Of a DNA stretch of 64,000 bases, positions 9,637 through 18,893 are shown piece after piece (position 1 is the stretch's first letter; the number at the start of each line of letters is the position of its first letter). The stretch lies in the NCBI RefSeq assembly GCF_001620265.1, contig NZ_CP012661.1, positions 2,294,001 to 2,358,000 on the forward strand. The letters run 5' to 3'. The notes under the pieces are model-generated. The model was not told where the DNA came from. It did no database searches and worked only from the letters and a program-made list of their open reading frames with translations. Both the position numbers and the translations under genes were made by a program. The stretch comes from Frigidibacter mobilis (GTDB taxonomy: Bacteria; Pseudomonadota; Alphaproteobacteria; Rhodobacterales; Rhodobacteraceae).

Positions 9637-11457
9637 TCACGCCGCCTCGTCTTCGCCTTCCCCGTCCTCGCCCTCCGCCGATTGCCGCGCCCACATCGCG
9701 GCATAGCGCCCGCCGGCGGCCAACAGGTCGTCATGCTTGCCCTGCTCGACGATCTGCCCCGCCTCCAGCACCACGATCCGGTCGGCATCGGCAATCGTCG
9801 ACAGCCGGTGCGCGATGGTGATGACGGTGCGCCCCTCGCCCATCGCGCGCAGGCTGTCCTGGATGTCGCGCTCGGTCTGGGTGTCGAGCGCGCTCGTCGC
9901 CTCGTCCAGCAGCAGGATCGGCGGGTTCTTCAGCAAGGTGCGGGCGATGCCCACCCGCTGCTTCTCGCCGCCCGACAGCTTCAGCCCGCGCTCGCCCACC
10001 GTCGTCTCATAGCCCTCGGGCAGCGAGACGATGAAGTCATGGATCTTCGCCCCCCGCGCTGCCGCCTCGACCTCGGCCCGGCTGGCGGACGGGCGACCAT
10101 AGGCGATGTTGTAATACACGGTATCGTTGAACAGCACCGTATCTTGCGGCACCACCCCGATGGCATCATGCACCGATTGCAGCGTCACATCGCGCAGGTC
10201 CTGCCCGTCGATGCGGATCGCGCCGCCGGTCACGTCATAGAAGCGGAACAGCAGCCGCCCGATGGTGGACTTGCCCGATCCCGACGGCCCGACGATCGCC
10301 ACCGTCTGCCCCGCCGGCACCGTCAGGCTGACGCCCTTCAGGATCGGGCGGGTGGCATCATAGCCGAACATCACCCCGTCCAGCTCCAGCGTCGCCCCCG
10401 CCACCTTCAGCGCCGGCGCGCCGGGCTTGTCCGTCACCTCGGCCGGCTGGCCCAGCAGGTCGAACATCTCGCCCATGTCGACCAGCGCCTGCCGGATCTC
10501 GCGGTAGACCGTGCCGAGGAACCCCAGCGGCATGGTGATCTGCATCATGTAGGCGTTGACCATCACGAAATCGCCCACGGTCAGCGCCCCGCTCTGCACC
10601 CCCATCGCCGCCATCACCATCACGATCACAAGCCCCGTGGTGATGATGAGCGACTGTCCGAAGTTCAGCACCGCAAGGCTCTGCCCGGTCTTCACCGCCG
10701 CGCCCTCATAGCCCTGCATGGCCGCGTCATAGCGCTGCGCCTCGCGCGCCTCGGCGCCGAAATACTTCACGGTCTCATAGTTCAGCAGGCTGTCGATGGC
10801 CTTCTGGTTGGCATCGGTATCCTGGTCGTTCATCTGCCGGCGGATCTTCACCCGCCATTCGGTGACCTTGAAGGTGAAGGTCACATAGGCCCAGATCGTC
10901 ACCACGACGACGGCCATGTACCACACATCGAACACCACCGCGAAGATGATCGCCACCATCGCCAGTTCCAGGATCAGCGGCCCGACCGAGAACAGCATGA
11001 AGCGCAGCAGGAAATCCACGCCCTTCACCCCGCGCTCGATGATCCGGCTGAGCCCGCCGGTCTTGCGGGTGATATGATAGCGCAGGCTGAGCGCGTGGAT
11101 ATGGGTGAAAGTCTCCAGCGCCAGCTGGCGCAGCGCGCGCTGGCCGACCCGCACGAAGATCGCATCGCGCAACTCGCCAAAGCCGACCGAGGCAAGGCGT
11201 GCGACCCCGTAGGCCACCGTCACACCGATGGCGCCGATGGCCAGCAACGCGCCGTCGCCGCGCTGCTCCCCCGCCAGACTGTCCACCGCGCCCTTGTACA
11301 GGAACGGGATCAGGATCGAGATCACCTTGCCAAGCACCAGCGCCATCAGCGCCAGCACCACGCGCCGCTTCACCCAGGTCTGCCCCTCGGGCCACAGATA
11401 GGGCGCCACCCGGCGCATGGTGCGGATGCCACTGGCGCGGGCGGGTTTGTCTGCCAT
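9637..11457 (-). CDS. Atm1-type (ABCB7-like) ABC transporter, fused permease and ATPase
   Basis: Half-transporter with six membrane helices (about residues 30-330) followed by one ABC ATPase: Walker A GPSGSGKST at residues 390-398, signature LSGGEKQRV near 492, Walker B with LLLDEATSALD. The membrane part has YHITRKTGGLSRIIERG and DSLLNYETVKYFGAEAREA, hallmarks of the Atm1/HMT1/ABCB7 group, which export glutathione-linked sulfur or metal compounds and take part in Fe-S or heavy-metal homeostasis. The 606-residue length is normal. It is divergent from an ArsR-type regulator gene, which fits metal or redox control. The exact substrate is not shown by sequence. Confidence 0.9.
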   Translation of the reverse strand: MADKPARASGIRTMRRVAPYLWPEGQTWVKRRVVLALMALVLGKVISILIPFLYKGAVDSLAGEQRGDGALLAIGAIGVTVAYGVARLASVGFGELRDAIFVRVGQRALRQLALETFTHIHALSLRYHITRKTGGLSRIIERGVKGVDFLLRFMLFSVGPLILELAMVAIIFAVVFDVWYMAVVVVTIWAYVTFTFKVTEWRVKIRRQMNDQDTDANQKAIDSLLNYETVKYFGAEAREAQRYDAAMQGYEGAAVKTGQSLAVLNFGQSLIITTGLVIVMVMAAMGVQSGALTVGDFVMVNAYMMQITMPLGFLGTVYREIRQALVDMGEMFDLLGQPAEVTDKPGAPALKVAGATLELDGVMFGYDATRPILKGVSLTVPAGQTVAIVGPSGSGKSTIGRLLFRFYDVTGGAIRIDGQDLRDVTLQSVHDAIGVVPQDTVLFNDTVYYNIAYGRPSASRAEVEAAARGAKIHDFIVSLPEGYETTVGERGLKLSGGEKQRVGIARTLLKNPPILLLDEATSALDTQTERDIQDSLRAMGEGRTVITIAHRLSTIADADRIVVLEAGQIVEQGKHDDLLAAGGRYAAMWARQSAEGEDGEGEDEAA

Positions 11458-11567
11458 CTTGTCTCTCCTGCCGCCCGGCTGCCCTGCTGCGGCCCCGGCG
11501 GTGATAGTCTGGCCCGGGCTGCCGCCCGCACCGTTGATCCGGGGGCCCGGTTACCGTATCTGTGAGG

Positions 11568-11590
11568 TTACTTCAACGATTCACGAGTAA
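11568..11590. promoter_or_regulatory. Possible ArsR-type operator
   Basis: TTACT (11568-11572) and AGTAA (11586-11590) form an inverted repeat, and TTCAA (11572-11576) with TTGAA (11591-11595) a second overlapping one, immediately before the arsR-type start at 11598. ArsR proteins often bind imperfect palindromes of this kind at their own start. The evidence is only symmetry and position. Confidence 0.25.
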
Positions 11591-11597
11591 TTGAAAC

Positions 11598-11972
11598 ATG
11601 GAGCGTCGCCAAGTTCTCGCGGCCCTGTCGGCCCTGGCCAGCGAAACCCGGCTGGATCTGGTGCGCCTGCTGGTGCCCGCCGGCAAGCCGGGCCTCAGCG
11701 CCGGCGAGATCGCGCGGCGGCTTGGCATTTCCGCCTCGCGCCTGTCCTTCCACCTTGCCGCGCTGGAACAGGCGGGTCTGATCGCCTCGCGCCGCGAATC
11801 GCGCAACGTATTCTATGCGGCGGATTTCGCCGGCATCGGCCAGACCTTCGGCTACCTGCTGAACGATTGCTGCCTGGATCACCCCGAGGTGCGGGAATGC
11901 TGCCGCTCGCGCCGCGAACAGCGCGCGGCCTGCACGGGCACCGGCAGCACCCCGCCCCTCGTCCTTCCTGGG
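11598..11972 (+). CDS. ArsR/SmtB-family regulator, 3' end unresolved (no in-frame stop)
   Basis: The first 90 residues are a clear ArsR winged helix: SALASETRLDLVRLLV, GLSAGEIARRLGISASRLSFHLAALEQAGLI and RRESRNVFYAAD. Two Cys pairs follow (residues 91-92 and 101-102) with a further Cys at 112, which could bind a metal. A normal protein of this family would end at about residue 105-120, yet this frame stays open to 13616, running antisense through the lysM gene and into the next gene. The other two frames stop at 11995 and 12012, so a one-base indel near 11900-11990 would restore a normal gene. The listed end is only where the convergent gene begins. It is divergent from the Atm1-type exporter. 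Confidence 0.75.
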
Positions 11973-13359
11973 TCAGTCCCGTCCGGGAACCGTGAACACC
12001 TGGCCGGGATAGATCAGGTCAGGGTCGCGGATCTGCGACTTGTTGGCCTCGTAGACCCGGACATAGGCAAAGCCGTCGCCATAGTTTTCCCGCGCGATGG
12101 CCCAAAGCGTGAAGCCCGGCTGCACCGTCACCTGGACCAGCTGCGGCACCGCCGACAGCGGTTCGGCCTCGGCGCTCACCGCGGCCACGGGCGCCGGGGC
12201 CTCGGTCACGCTGCCCGCCTCCGCCAGGACGGCGGGGGCTTCCTCTGCGGCGGGCGCGGGCGCCTCGGCCAGGGCGGCCGCAGGCTCGGGTATCAGCGCA
12301 GCGACAGGCTCGGCCGCAGGAGCGTCGCCGGCGGCAGCGGGCGCCGGGCGGGTCGCCTCCATCGCAGCGGCCAGCACCTCGGCCGACTCGCGCTGGAACG
12401 GCGTCTCGAAGCGCGAGACCACCTTGCCGGACGGGTCCACCTCATCGACGCGCAGGGTATAGAGGCCGCCGGCAAGCTCCGGCAGCAGCATCTGCCAGGC
12501 GCCGTTCGCGGCAATCGGCGCCGAGGCGAAAGCGGCGTTGTCGACATAGACCCGCACCTCGCCCGCGCCCCCGGCCCGGCCCGCCAGCGTGACCGCGCCG
12601 GTCGCATCATAGCTGATCGAGTCGATCACCACATTGCCGCCCATCCGCGGCGGCGACAGCACCGACAGGCCCGAACCATCCGACAGCAGCACCGTCGGCG
12701 CCTCGGCGGCAGGGTCTGCGGCAGCGTCTGCAGCGGCAGCCACCTGCCCCCCCGCTTCTGCCCCACCCTCGGGCTGCGGCCGCGGCGCCAGCACCACGCT
12801 TTGCTGCGACATCGTCACCGCACCGGCGGCATCGGTCACCTGCAGTTTCAGCTCGCGCGGGCGCCGGTCAGCGGCAGCTCGGTCAGCAAGGCGAAATCGC
12901 CGCGGGCATTGGCCTCGGCGCTGGCGATCTCAGCCCCGTCGGCCATCAGCGCGACCCTGGCCCCCGGCGCGGCATGGCCCGCCACCTGCACCCCGCCCTG
13001 CGCATCGGCACGCACCGTGTCGAAACCGGGCAGCCCGGCATCGGCGTGCGGTTCGGGCGTGGGCGCCGCGACAGGCTCCACGGCAGCCGGCTCCGGTGCG
13101 GCCCCGGCGACCGGCACGGGCGTTGCCGCGCCCGGTTCCGCCGCCGCCTGCGGCTGCGCCTGCTGCGTCACCGGCTCTTGCACGGTCTGCTGCGTCAGCA
13201 CCCACCAGACCACTGCGCCAAGCGCCAGCCCCGCCGCCACACCGCCGACCACGCGCACCGCGCCCCCGGCCATGCCGCCGGCCGCCGCCATGCCTGCCTG
13301 CGCACCCGTCTCTGCGCCGGCCTCGTCCCGGCCACCGCGCCTTGCGTCTTTTCCGACAT
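11973..13359 (-). pseudogene. LysM-domain membrane protein, two frameshifts in this sequence
   Basis: The C-terminal 55 residues are a LysM peptidoglycan-binding domain ([32 protein letters not shown]). Upstream are Ala/Pro-rich linkers, two beta-rich segments ([21 protein letters not shown]) and one membrane helix (VRVVGGVAAGLALGAVVWWV). The reading frame breaks twice: near 12855, where [10 protein letters not shown] stops but [12 protein letters not shown] follows in another frame, and near 13330, where MSEKTQGAVAG (ATG at 13359) must shift to DEAGAETGAQAG. Both need one added base; the total of 1387 bases plus two is divisible by three. So either two real deletions or two sequencing errors. 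It probably anchors to the inner membrane and touches the cell wall. Confidence 0.8.
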
Positions 13360-13468
13360 TCCCGCATCCCCGTTGCTGCGGCCCCCCGGCGCGCTTGAGC
13401 CAGCATAGCAACGCCGGTATCACGGGTCAAAGCAACTGCAACCTCCCCTACCGCAAGGATTCCGCCCG

Positions 13469-14026
13469 ATGCCGAAATACACACGTTCCGTCTGCGTCTT
13501 CTGCGGCTCGCGCCCCGGCGCCCGCCCGGCCTATACCGCAGCGGCGCAGGGCACCGGCCGGATGCTGGCCGAACGCGGCTGGCGGCTGGTCTATGGCGCG
13601 GGCGATGTCGGGCTGATGGGCGAGGTGGCGCGCGCGGCGCAGGCGGCGGGGGGCGAGACCTTCGGGGTGATCCCGGTCCATCTGCTGGGCAAGGAACGCG
13701 GCAAGCGCGACATCTCCACCTTCGTCGTGACCGAGACGATGCACGAGCGCAAGAAGGTCATGTACATGAATTCCGATGCCATCGTGGTGCTGCCCGGCGG
13801 CGCCGGCACACTGGACGAGCTGTTCGAGGTGGTGACCTGGCGGCAGATCGGCCTGCACAGCAAACCGATCTACCTGCTGAACACCGAAGGTTACTGGAAC
13901 CCGCTGCTGGCGATGGCCGAAACCGTCATCGCCGAGGGCTTCGCCGAACGCTCGCTGGCCGAGTACATGGTCCCGGTCGCCAGCTTGGACGAGCTTGAAA
14001 CCCGGCTGACCGGCGCGCTTGGCTAG
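13469..14026 (+). CDS. LOG-family (TIGR00730) protein, probable nucleoside 5'-monophosphate phosphoribohydrolase
   Basis: A 185-residue Rossmann-fold protein with the LOG hallmark PGGAGTLDELFEVVTW and upstream GAGDVGLMGEVARAA. Members cleave the N-glycosidic bond of (cytokinin) nucleoside monophosphates and were formerly called lysine decarboxylases in error. The start ATG at 13469 gives the family's usual CVFCGSRPG beginning. The last four bases overlap the convergent host-attachment-family gene. Substrate in this bacterium is unknown. Confidence 0.92.
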   Translation: MPKYTRSVCVFCGSRPGARPAYTAAAQGTGRMLAERGWRLVYGAGDVGLMGEVARAAQAAGGETFGVIPVHLLGKERGKRDISTFVVTETMHERKKVMYMNSDAIVVLPGGAGTLDELFEVVTWRQIGLHSKPIYLLNTEGYWNPLLAMAETVIAEGFAERSLAEYMVPVASLDELETRLTGALG

Positions 14027-14484
14027 GCCGGCATCCCGGCCAGATGGTCGGCAACGATCCTGGCGATCTCGGATGTCGGGTGGCCGGTCAGCGTCTTGGG
14101 CAGTTCGGCCACCACCGCGCCCGCCAGCGCCGGCCCCATCGCCGCCCGCAGGCTTCCCAGCATCTGCGGCGGCGCGGCCAGCACCAGCCGCTTCATCTCG
14201 CCGGCCTCCAGCCGCGCCCCCAGATCGGCGGCAAGGTCCCGGGCGAAGCCCTCTTCCGCCAGCCGGTGAAAGTCGGTCTGTTCCATCGCGGAGCGGGGCG
14301 CCGGCCCGGGGCCGTCCATCCGCCCCGGCTGATCCGTGCCCTGCTCGCGCGTTGGCGGGTTGTCGATCGCCATCTTCTCCACCACGCGCAGCTGCGGCGC
14401 CTCGGCGGTTCCGGTATTCTCCAGCAGCAGCGCCTTGGCGCCGTCGGCCACCACCACCCAGGTTCCGGTTGTCAGAAACAGCAT
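14023..14484 (-). CDS. Host attachment family protein (PF10116-like)
   Basis: A 153-residue soluble protein. It begins with a strand pattern TGTWVVVADGAKALLLE, has DFHRLAEEGFARDLAADLGARL, and ends with AELPKTLTGHPTSEIARIV, matching a family named after a protein needed by Agrobacterium for host-cell attachment. The name comes from one phenotype; in free-living relatives the role is unknown, and the fold resembles release-factor/eRF1-like or VLRF1 domains. I chose ATG 14484 because GGAGG lies 6 bases upstream; GTG 14487 is adjacent. It overlaps the LOG gene by 4 bases, tail to tail. Confidence 0.85.
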   Translation of the reverse strand: MLFLTTGTWVVVADGAKALLLENTGTAEAPQLRVVEKMAIDNPPTREQGTDQPGRMDGPGPAPRSAMEQTDFHRLAEEGFARDLAADLGARLEAGEMKRLVLAAPPQMLGSLRAAMGPALAGAVVAELPKTLTGHPTSEIARIVADHLAGMPA

Positions 14485-14601
14485 CACGATCCTCCATTTG
14501 CAGGGCGCCGTCGAACGGCGGCTCTCCCTTCACATAGGTATCTTTTGCGCCGCTGCCCGCCCCGCGGCCCCCTTGCGGCAAAAATCCGCAGGCAGAACGC
14601 A

Positions 14602-14629
14602 AAAGGCCCGCCACGAGGGGCGGGCCTTT
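14602..14629 (-). terminator. Intrinsic terminator after sodB
   Basis: AAAGGCCCGCC (14602-14612) pairs with GGCGGGCCTTT (14619-14629) around a 6-base loop. On the minus strand the stem is followed by a short T-run (complement of 14601-14604). It starts 22 bp after the sodB stop. The symmetric A/T ends mean it could also work for the opposite strand. Confidence 0.8.
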
Positions 14630-14650
14630 CGGAAGGTTGCTTCGAACAGA

Positions 14651-15250
14651 TTACATGCGCGAGGCGACGTTTTCCCAGTTCACCAGCTTGTCGAGGAAGT
14701 TGGTCAGGTAGGCCGGGCGCTTGTTGCGGAAGTCGATGTAATAGGAATGCTCCCACACATCGCAGCCCAGCAGCGCGGTCTGGCCAAAGCACAGCGGGTT
14801 CACGCCATTCTCGGTCTTGGTGATCTTCAGGCTGCCATCGGCATCCTTCACCAGCCAGGCCCAGCCAGAGCCGAACTGGCCCGCACCGGCGGCGGCGAAG
14901 TCTTCCTTGAACTTGGCGACAGAGCCGAACGCCTCGGTCAGCGCCTTTTCCAGATCGCCGGGCATTCCGGTCTCGCCCGGGCCCATCATCTCCCAGAACT
15001 GGGCGTGGTTCCAGTGCTGGCTGGCATTGTTGAAGATGCCGTTCTGCGCCACGGCGCCCGGCTGGTAGGTGCCCTTGACGATCTCTTCGACCGTCTTGCC
15101 CTCCCATTCGGTGCCGGCGATCAGCTTGTTGCCGTTGTCGACATAGGCCTTGTGGTGAAGGTCGTGGTGGTATTCCAGCGTCTCTTTGGACATGCCAAGC
15201 GATGCCAGCGCATCATGGGCATAGGGAAGATCGGGAAGGGTGAAAGCCAT
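14651..15250 (-). CDS. sodB: Superoxide dismutase, Fe/Mn type
   Basis: Converts superoxide to hydrogen peroxide and oxygen in the cytoplasm. The 199-residue protein shows the metal ligands of the family: His in LEYHHDLHHKAYV, His in NNASQHWNHAQFW, and Asp/His in CDVWEHSYYIDF. The segment AGAGQFGSGWAWLV and the Gln-Gly pattern fit the iron form more than the manganese form. A promoter-like pair lies upstream and a strong terminator downstream, so it is probably monocistronic. Confidence 0.95.
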   Translation of the reverse strand: MAFTLPDLPYAHDALASLGMSKETLEYHHDLHHKAYVDNGNKLIAGTEWEGKTVEEIVKGTYQPGAVAQNGIFNNASQHWNHAQFWEMMGPGETGMPGDLEKALTEAFGSVAKFKEDFAAAGAGQFGSGWAWLVKDADGSLKITKTENGVNPLCFGQTALLGCDVWEHSYYIDFRNKRPAYLTNFLDKLVNWENVASRM

Positions 15251-15284
15251 CTTGTCGGTCCTTTCGCGCGGGGGATTGTTACGG

Positions 15285-15315
15285 TCTATAGAGGCGCCCG
15301 CCGCTGCAAGGTCAA
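15285..15315 (-). promoter_or_regulatory. Probable sodB promoter
   Basis: On the minus strand TTGACC (15310-15315) and TATAGA (15285-15290) are separated by 19 bases; shifting the -10 to TCTATA gives 17. The pair ends 35 bases before the sodB start. Confidence 0.45.
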
Positions 15316-15358
15316 GGGCAGAGCCGCCAGAATCTCGGCGCGATCCCGCCCGCGAGGC

Positions 15359-15919
15359 TCAGCCCGCGAACAGCTCCGATCCCGGCCGCGCGGCGTTTTC
15401 CAGCACGCCGAAGGCATAGGAGGCGACAGAGCGGAAGCAGACAAGGCTGTACTCCTCGGGGCCCGACTGCCACAGCGCGGCGGCGATCTGGCCCAGCCTC
15501 GTGCGGCGCAGCTCATCCCCTTCCAGCGCGGCGAAATCCACCGGCGCCAGCTTCATCAGCACCTGCGCCGCCTTCGGGCCGGCGACCCGGAAGCTCGCCC
15601 GCGCATCCGACACATCGACAGCCAGCGCGTGCTGCCCCGCCAGCGCCACCGTCAGCCGGTCCACCACGCCCGGCGCAGCCTCATAGGGGCCGGTCAGCAG
15701 CAGTTCATCGGGCGACATCCAGCTTGCGGACCAATCCCCCGCGACCACCCGCCGCCGCTGCCCCGGCACCGCGCAGCCCGTCGCTGCCAGAACCGCCGCC
15801 GCGATCTCGGGGGAGGAAAGGTCGCCGCGCAGGGTGACCATGCCGGCCAGACCGCACTCTGTCACAGTTGAGAAACCACTGTAGCTTCGCCCTGCAACTA
15901 CGCTGATTTGCTCAGACAT
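15359..15919 (-). CDS. soxG: Sarcosine oxidase subunit gamma
   Basis: Small subunit of heterotetrameric sarcosine oxidase, which oxidises N-methylglycine to glycine, forming methylene-tetrahydrofolate and peroxide. The 186-residue protein has the gamma-family pattern: WMSPDELLLTGP, DVSDARASFRVAGPKAAQVL, LGQIAAALWQSGPEEYSLVCFRS. I chose ATG 15919, which overlaps the soxA stop by 8 bases; upstream codons to 15988 lie inside soxA. It is the last gene of the sox operon. Confidence 0.93.
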   Translation of the reverse strand: MSEQISVVAGRSYSGFSTVTECGLAGMVTLRGDLSSPEIAAAVLAATGCAVPGQRRRVVAGDWSASWMSPDELLLTGPYEAAPGVVDRLTVALAGQHALAVDVSDARASFRVAGPKAAQVLMKLAPVDFAALEGDELRRTRLGQIAAALWQSGPEEYSLVCFRSVASYAFGVLENAARPGSELFAG

Positions 15920-18893
15920 TCTGCTTCTCCCCGTCCTTGTCGTAGAAGACCTGATCCACGATCCGCGCCTGCACGACCTTGCCGTCATCCACCGGGAAGT
16001 CCAGCACCTCGCCCATCCGGCTTGGCCCGTTCAGCACCAGCCCCATCGCAATCCCCGCCTTCAGCATCGGCGAGTAATAGGTCGAGGTGACACGCCCCTG
16101 CGTGCGCCGCTGGCCATTGGCGTTCAGGCCCTCGGCCACCGCCAGCGCGCCATCGGGCAGCACCGATCCGTCCAGCGTCTGCAGGCCCACCAGCTTCCAG
16201 CGGGCCGGATCGGCCATATGACTGCGCTCCTGCGCGCGCTTGCCCAGATAGTCGGGCTTCTTCTTGGAAATCGCCCAGCCAAGGCCCAGGTCCTGCGGGA
16301 TCACCGTGCCGTCGGTCTCGTCCCCGATCATGATGAAGCCCTTCTCGGCGCGCAGCACATGCAGCGCCTCGGTCCCGTAGGGCATCGCCCCGAACTCGGC
16401 CCCCGCCGCCACGCAGGCCTGCCAGAAGGCAAGCCCTTCCGAGGCGGGCACCGCAACCTCGAAGCTCAGCTCGCCCGAGAAGCTGATGCGGAACACCCGC
16501 GCCCGGAAGCCACCAAGCGTACCCTCGGCGTAAGTCATGAACGGCAGCGCCTCGCGGCTGACATCCATGCCGCCGAGCTTCTCCAGCAGCAGCCGCGCCT
16601 TGGGGCCGACAATGGCGACCTGCGCGAATTGCTCGGTCAGGTTGGCGGTGTGGACCTTCCAGTCCCACCACTCGCATTGCAGCCAATCCTCCATATGCGC
16701 ATGGATCCGGTCGGCGCCGCCGGTGGTGGTGTGGCACAGCCAGCTGTCCTCGGACAGCCGCACCACGACGCCATCGTCGATCAAAAAGCCGTTGTCGTTG
16801 CACATGAGGCCATAGCGGCACTTGCCCACCGGCAGGGTGGACATCACGCCGGTATAGAGCATGTCGAGGAACCGCCCCGCATCCGCCCCCTTCACCAGGA
16901 TCTTGCCGAGGGTGGAGGCATCGAGCAGCCCGATATTGCTGCGGGTGTTGATGACCTCGCGGTTCACCGCCTCATGCGCCGTCTCGCCGCCGCGCTTGTA
17001 GCAATAGGGGCGGCGCCACTGGCCGACCGGTTCCCAATAGGCGCCCTGCGCCTCGTGCCAGTCATGCATCGGGGTCTGGCGCAGCGGCTGGAAGATCTCG
17101 CCGCGCGCCTCGGCGCCGATGGCCCCGAAGCTGATCGGGGTATAGGGCGGGCGGAAGGTGGTGGTGCCGGTTGCGGGAATCTCTTGATGCAGTGCATTAG
17201 AAAGCACCGCCAATCCATTGATATTGCTTAGTTTCCCCTGATCCGTCGCCATGCCCAGGGTGGTGTAGCGCTTGGTATGCTCCACACTCTCATACCCCTC
17301 GCGCGCGGCAAGCTGCACGTCCGAGACCTTCACGTCGTTCTGGTAGTCCAGCCACATCTTGGATTTCAGAGCGTTTCCAGCACCTTGCGGCATGATCCAC
17401 ACCGGCAGCATCGGCGCCTCCACCGGACCAGTCGCCTGCGGCGCCAGCCCCTCGCCGCCCGCGGCGGCATGGGCATCGGCGAGCACCGCCGCCGTCTGCA
17501 GCGCGCCAGAGGCGGCGCCGGCAGTCGCGGCAATCGGTTGCCCGGCATCGCCGGTGGGCGGGCGGGCGGCGTCGGGGCGGAACATCGAGGCGCCCGCGTC
17601 CCAGAGCAGCTTGCCACCGCAATGGCTCCACAGATGGACCACCGGCGACCAGCCGCCCGACATCGCCACCACGTCGCAGGCGATCTCTTCCAGCACGGCG
17701 CCTTCGCCCTCCTGCGCGCAGATGGCGACGCCGGTGACGCGCTTGGCGCCCTTCACCTTCGCAATGCCGCGGCCTTCGAGCACGCGGATGCCGCGGGCGC
17801 GGACCTGTGCCGGCAAATCGCCGGTGACCGAGGGCCGCGCGTCGATCACCGCCGCGACCACGAGGCCCGCATCGGCCAGCACCAGCGCGGTGCGATAGGC
17901 ATCGTCGTTGTTGGTGACCACCACGGTGCGGTCGCCCGGGCTGACAGCCCAGTTCACCACGAAATCACGCACCGCCGAGGCGAGCATCACGCCCGGAATG
18001 TCGTTGCCGGCAAAGGACAGGGGCCGCTCGATGGCGCCGGTCGCGGTGATGACCTTGCCCGCGCGGATCCGCCAGAGCCGGTGCCGCGGCCGCCCGTCGC
18101 CGGGGGTGTGGTCGGCGACACGCTCATAGGCCAGCGCATAGCCGTGGTCGTAGAGGCCAGAGACCATCGTGCGCAGGCGCATCGTGACATTTGCCATGCC
18201 TTCAAGGGCTTGCACGGCGTTCTTCACCCAAAGATCCGCCGCCATCCCGTCGATGTCATCGCCATCCACCGGCGCCCGCCCGCCCCAATGCGCGGTCTGT
18301 TCCAGCAGGATGACCCGCTTGCCCGCACGCGCTGCGGTCAGCGCCGCGGTCAGCCCGGCAATGCCGCCGCCCGCCACCACCAGATCGGCGAAGGCATAGG
18401 CCTGCTCGTAGCGGTCGGCATCGGCGTCTTGCGGCACCTTGCCGAGGCCGGCGGACTGGCGGATGAACGGTTCATACACATGCTTCCAGAACGGCCGCGG
18501 CCAGAGGAACATCTTGTAATAGAAACCCGCGGGCAGGAAGCGCGAGAGATAGCCGTTCACCGCGCCGATGTCATACTCGAGGCTCGGCCAGTGGTTCTGG
18601 CTGATCGCGGTCAACCCCTCGAAGGTTTCGGTCGTGGTCACGCGCTGGTTCGGCTCGAACCGCGGACCCTGCCCGAGGCCGACCAGCGCATTCGGCTCCT
18701 CTGCGCCCGAGGCGAGGATGCCGCGCGGGCGGTGATACTTGAAGCTGCGCCCGACCAGCATCTGGTCATTGGCCAGAAGCGACGCCGCCAGCGTGTCGCC
18801 GGCAAAGCCGGTCATCGGCTTGCCATCGAAGCGGAAGGTGACGGGGGCGCGGCGGTCGATCAGCCGGCCGCCGCGGGACAGACGCGCGCTCAT
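15912..18893 (-). CDS. soxA: Sarcosine oxidase subunit alpha
   Basis: The 993-residue large subunit binds NAD+ and folate. The N-terminus contains the 2Fe-2S-like ferredoxin fold region with SFKYHRPRGILASGAEEPNA, then a nucleotide-binding domain with VVAGGGIAGLTAALTAARAG, and the C-terminal half is a GcvT (aminomethyltransferase) domain ending in ALHVLRAEKGFIMIGDETDG and GLGWAISKKK. Length is normal for the family (about 1000). It overlaps soxD by 4 bases and soxG by 8, so translation of the subunits is coupled. Confidence 0.97.
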   Translation of the reverse strand: MSARLSRGGRLIDRRAPVTFRFDGKPMTGFAGDTLAASLLANDQMLVGRSFKYHRPRGILASGAEEPNALVGLGQGPRFEPNQRVTTTETFEGLTAISQNHWPSLEYDIGAVNGYLSRFLPAGFYYKMFLWPRPFWKHVYEPFIRQSAGLGKVPQDADADRYEQAYAFADLVVAGGGIAGLTAALTAARAGKRVILLEQTAHWGGRAPVDGDDIDGMAADLWVKNAVQALEGMANVTMRLRTMVSGLYDHGYALAYERVADHTPGDGRPRHRLWRIRAGKVITATGAIERPLSFAGNDIPGVMLASAVRDFVVNWAVSPGDRTVVVTNNDDAYRTALVLADAGLVVAAVIDARPSVTGDLPAQVRARGIRVLEGRGIAKVKGAKRVTGVAICAQEGEGAVLEEIACDVVAMSGGWSPVVHLWSHCGGKLLWDAGASMFRPDAARPPTGDAGQPIAATAGAASGALQTAAVLADAHAAAGGEGLAPQATGPVEAPMLPVWIMPQGAGNALKSKMWLDYQNDVKVSDVQLAAREGYESVEHTKRYTTLGMATDQGKLSNINGLAVLSNALHQEIPATGTTTFRPPYTPISFGAIGAEARGEIFQPLRQTPMHDWHEAQGAYWEPVGQWRRPYCYKRGGETAHEAVNREVINTRSNIGLLDASTLGKILVKGADAGRFLDMLYTGVMSTLPVGKCRYGLMCNDNGFLIDDGVVVRLSEDSWLCHTTTGGADRIHAHMEDWLQCEWWDWKVHTANLTEQFAQVAIVGPKARLLLEKLGGMDVSREALPFMTYAEGTLGGFRARVFRISFSGELSFEVAVPASEGLAFWQACVAAGAEFGAMPYGTEALHVLRAEKGFIMIGDETDGTVIPQDLGLGWAISKKKPDYLGKRAQERSHMADPARWKLVGLQTLDGSVLPDGALAVAEGLNANGQRRTQGRVTSTYYSPMLKAGIAMGLVLNGPSRMGEVLDFPVDDGKVVQARIVDQVFYDKDGEKQNV

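Noticed and set aside
9586..11565. 659-codon open frame on the plus strand
   Set aside because: It is antisense to the Atm1-type ABC gene; His/Arg/Gln-rich composition is typical of a reverse frame in high-GC DNA.
12930..13484. Alternative minus-strand ORF over the LysM gene start
   Set aside because: Only the short MSEKTQGAVAG part fits the LysM protein; the rest is an Arg/Gly-rich wrong frame.
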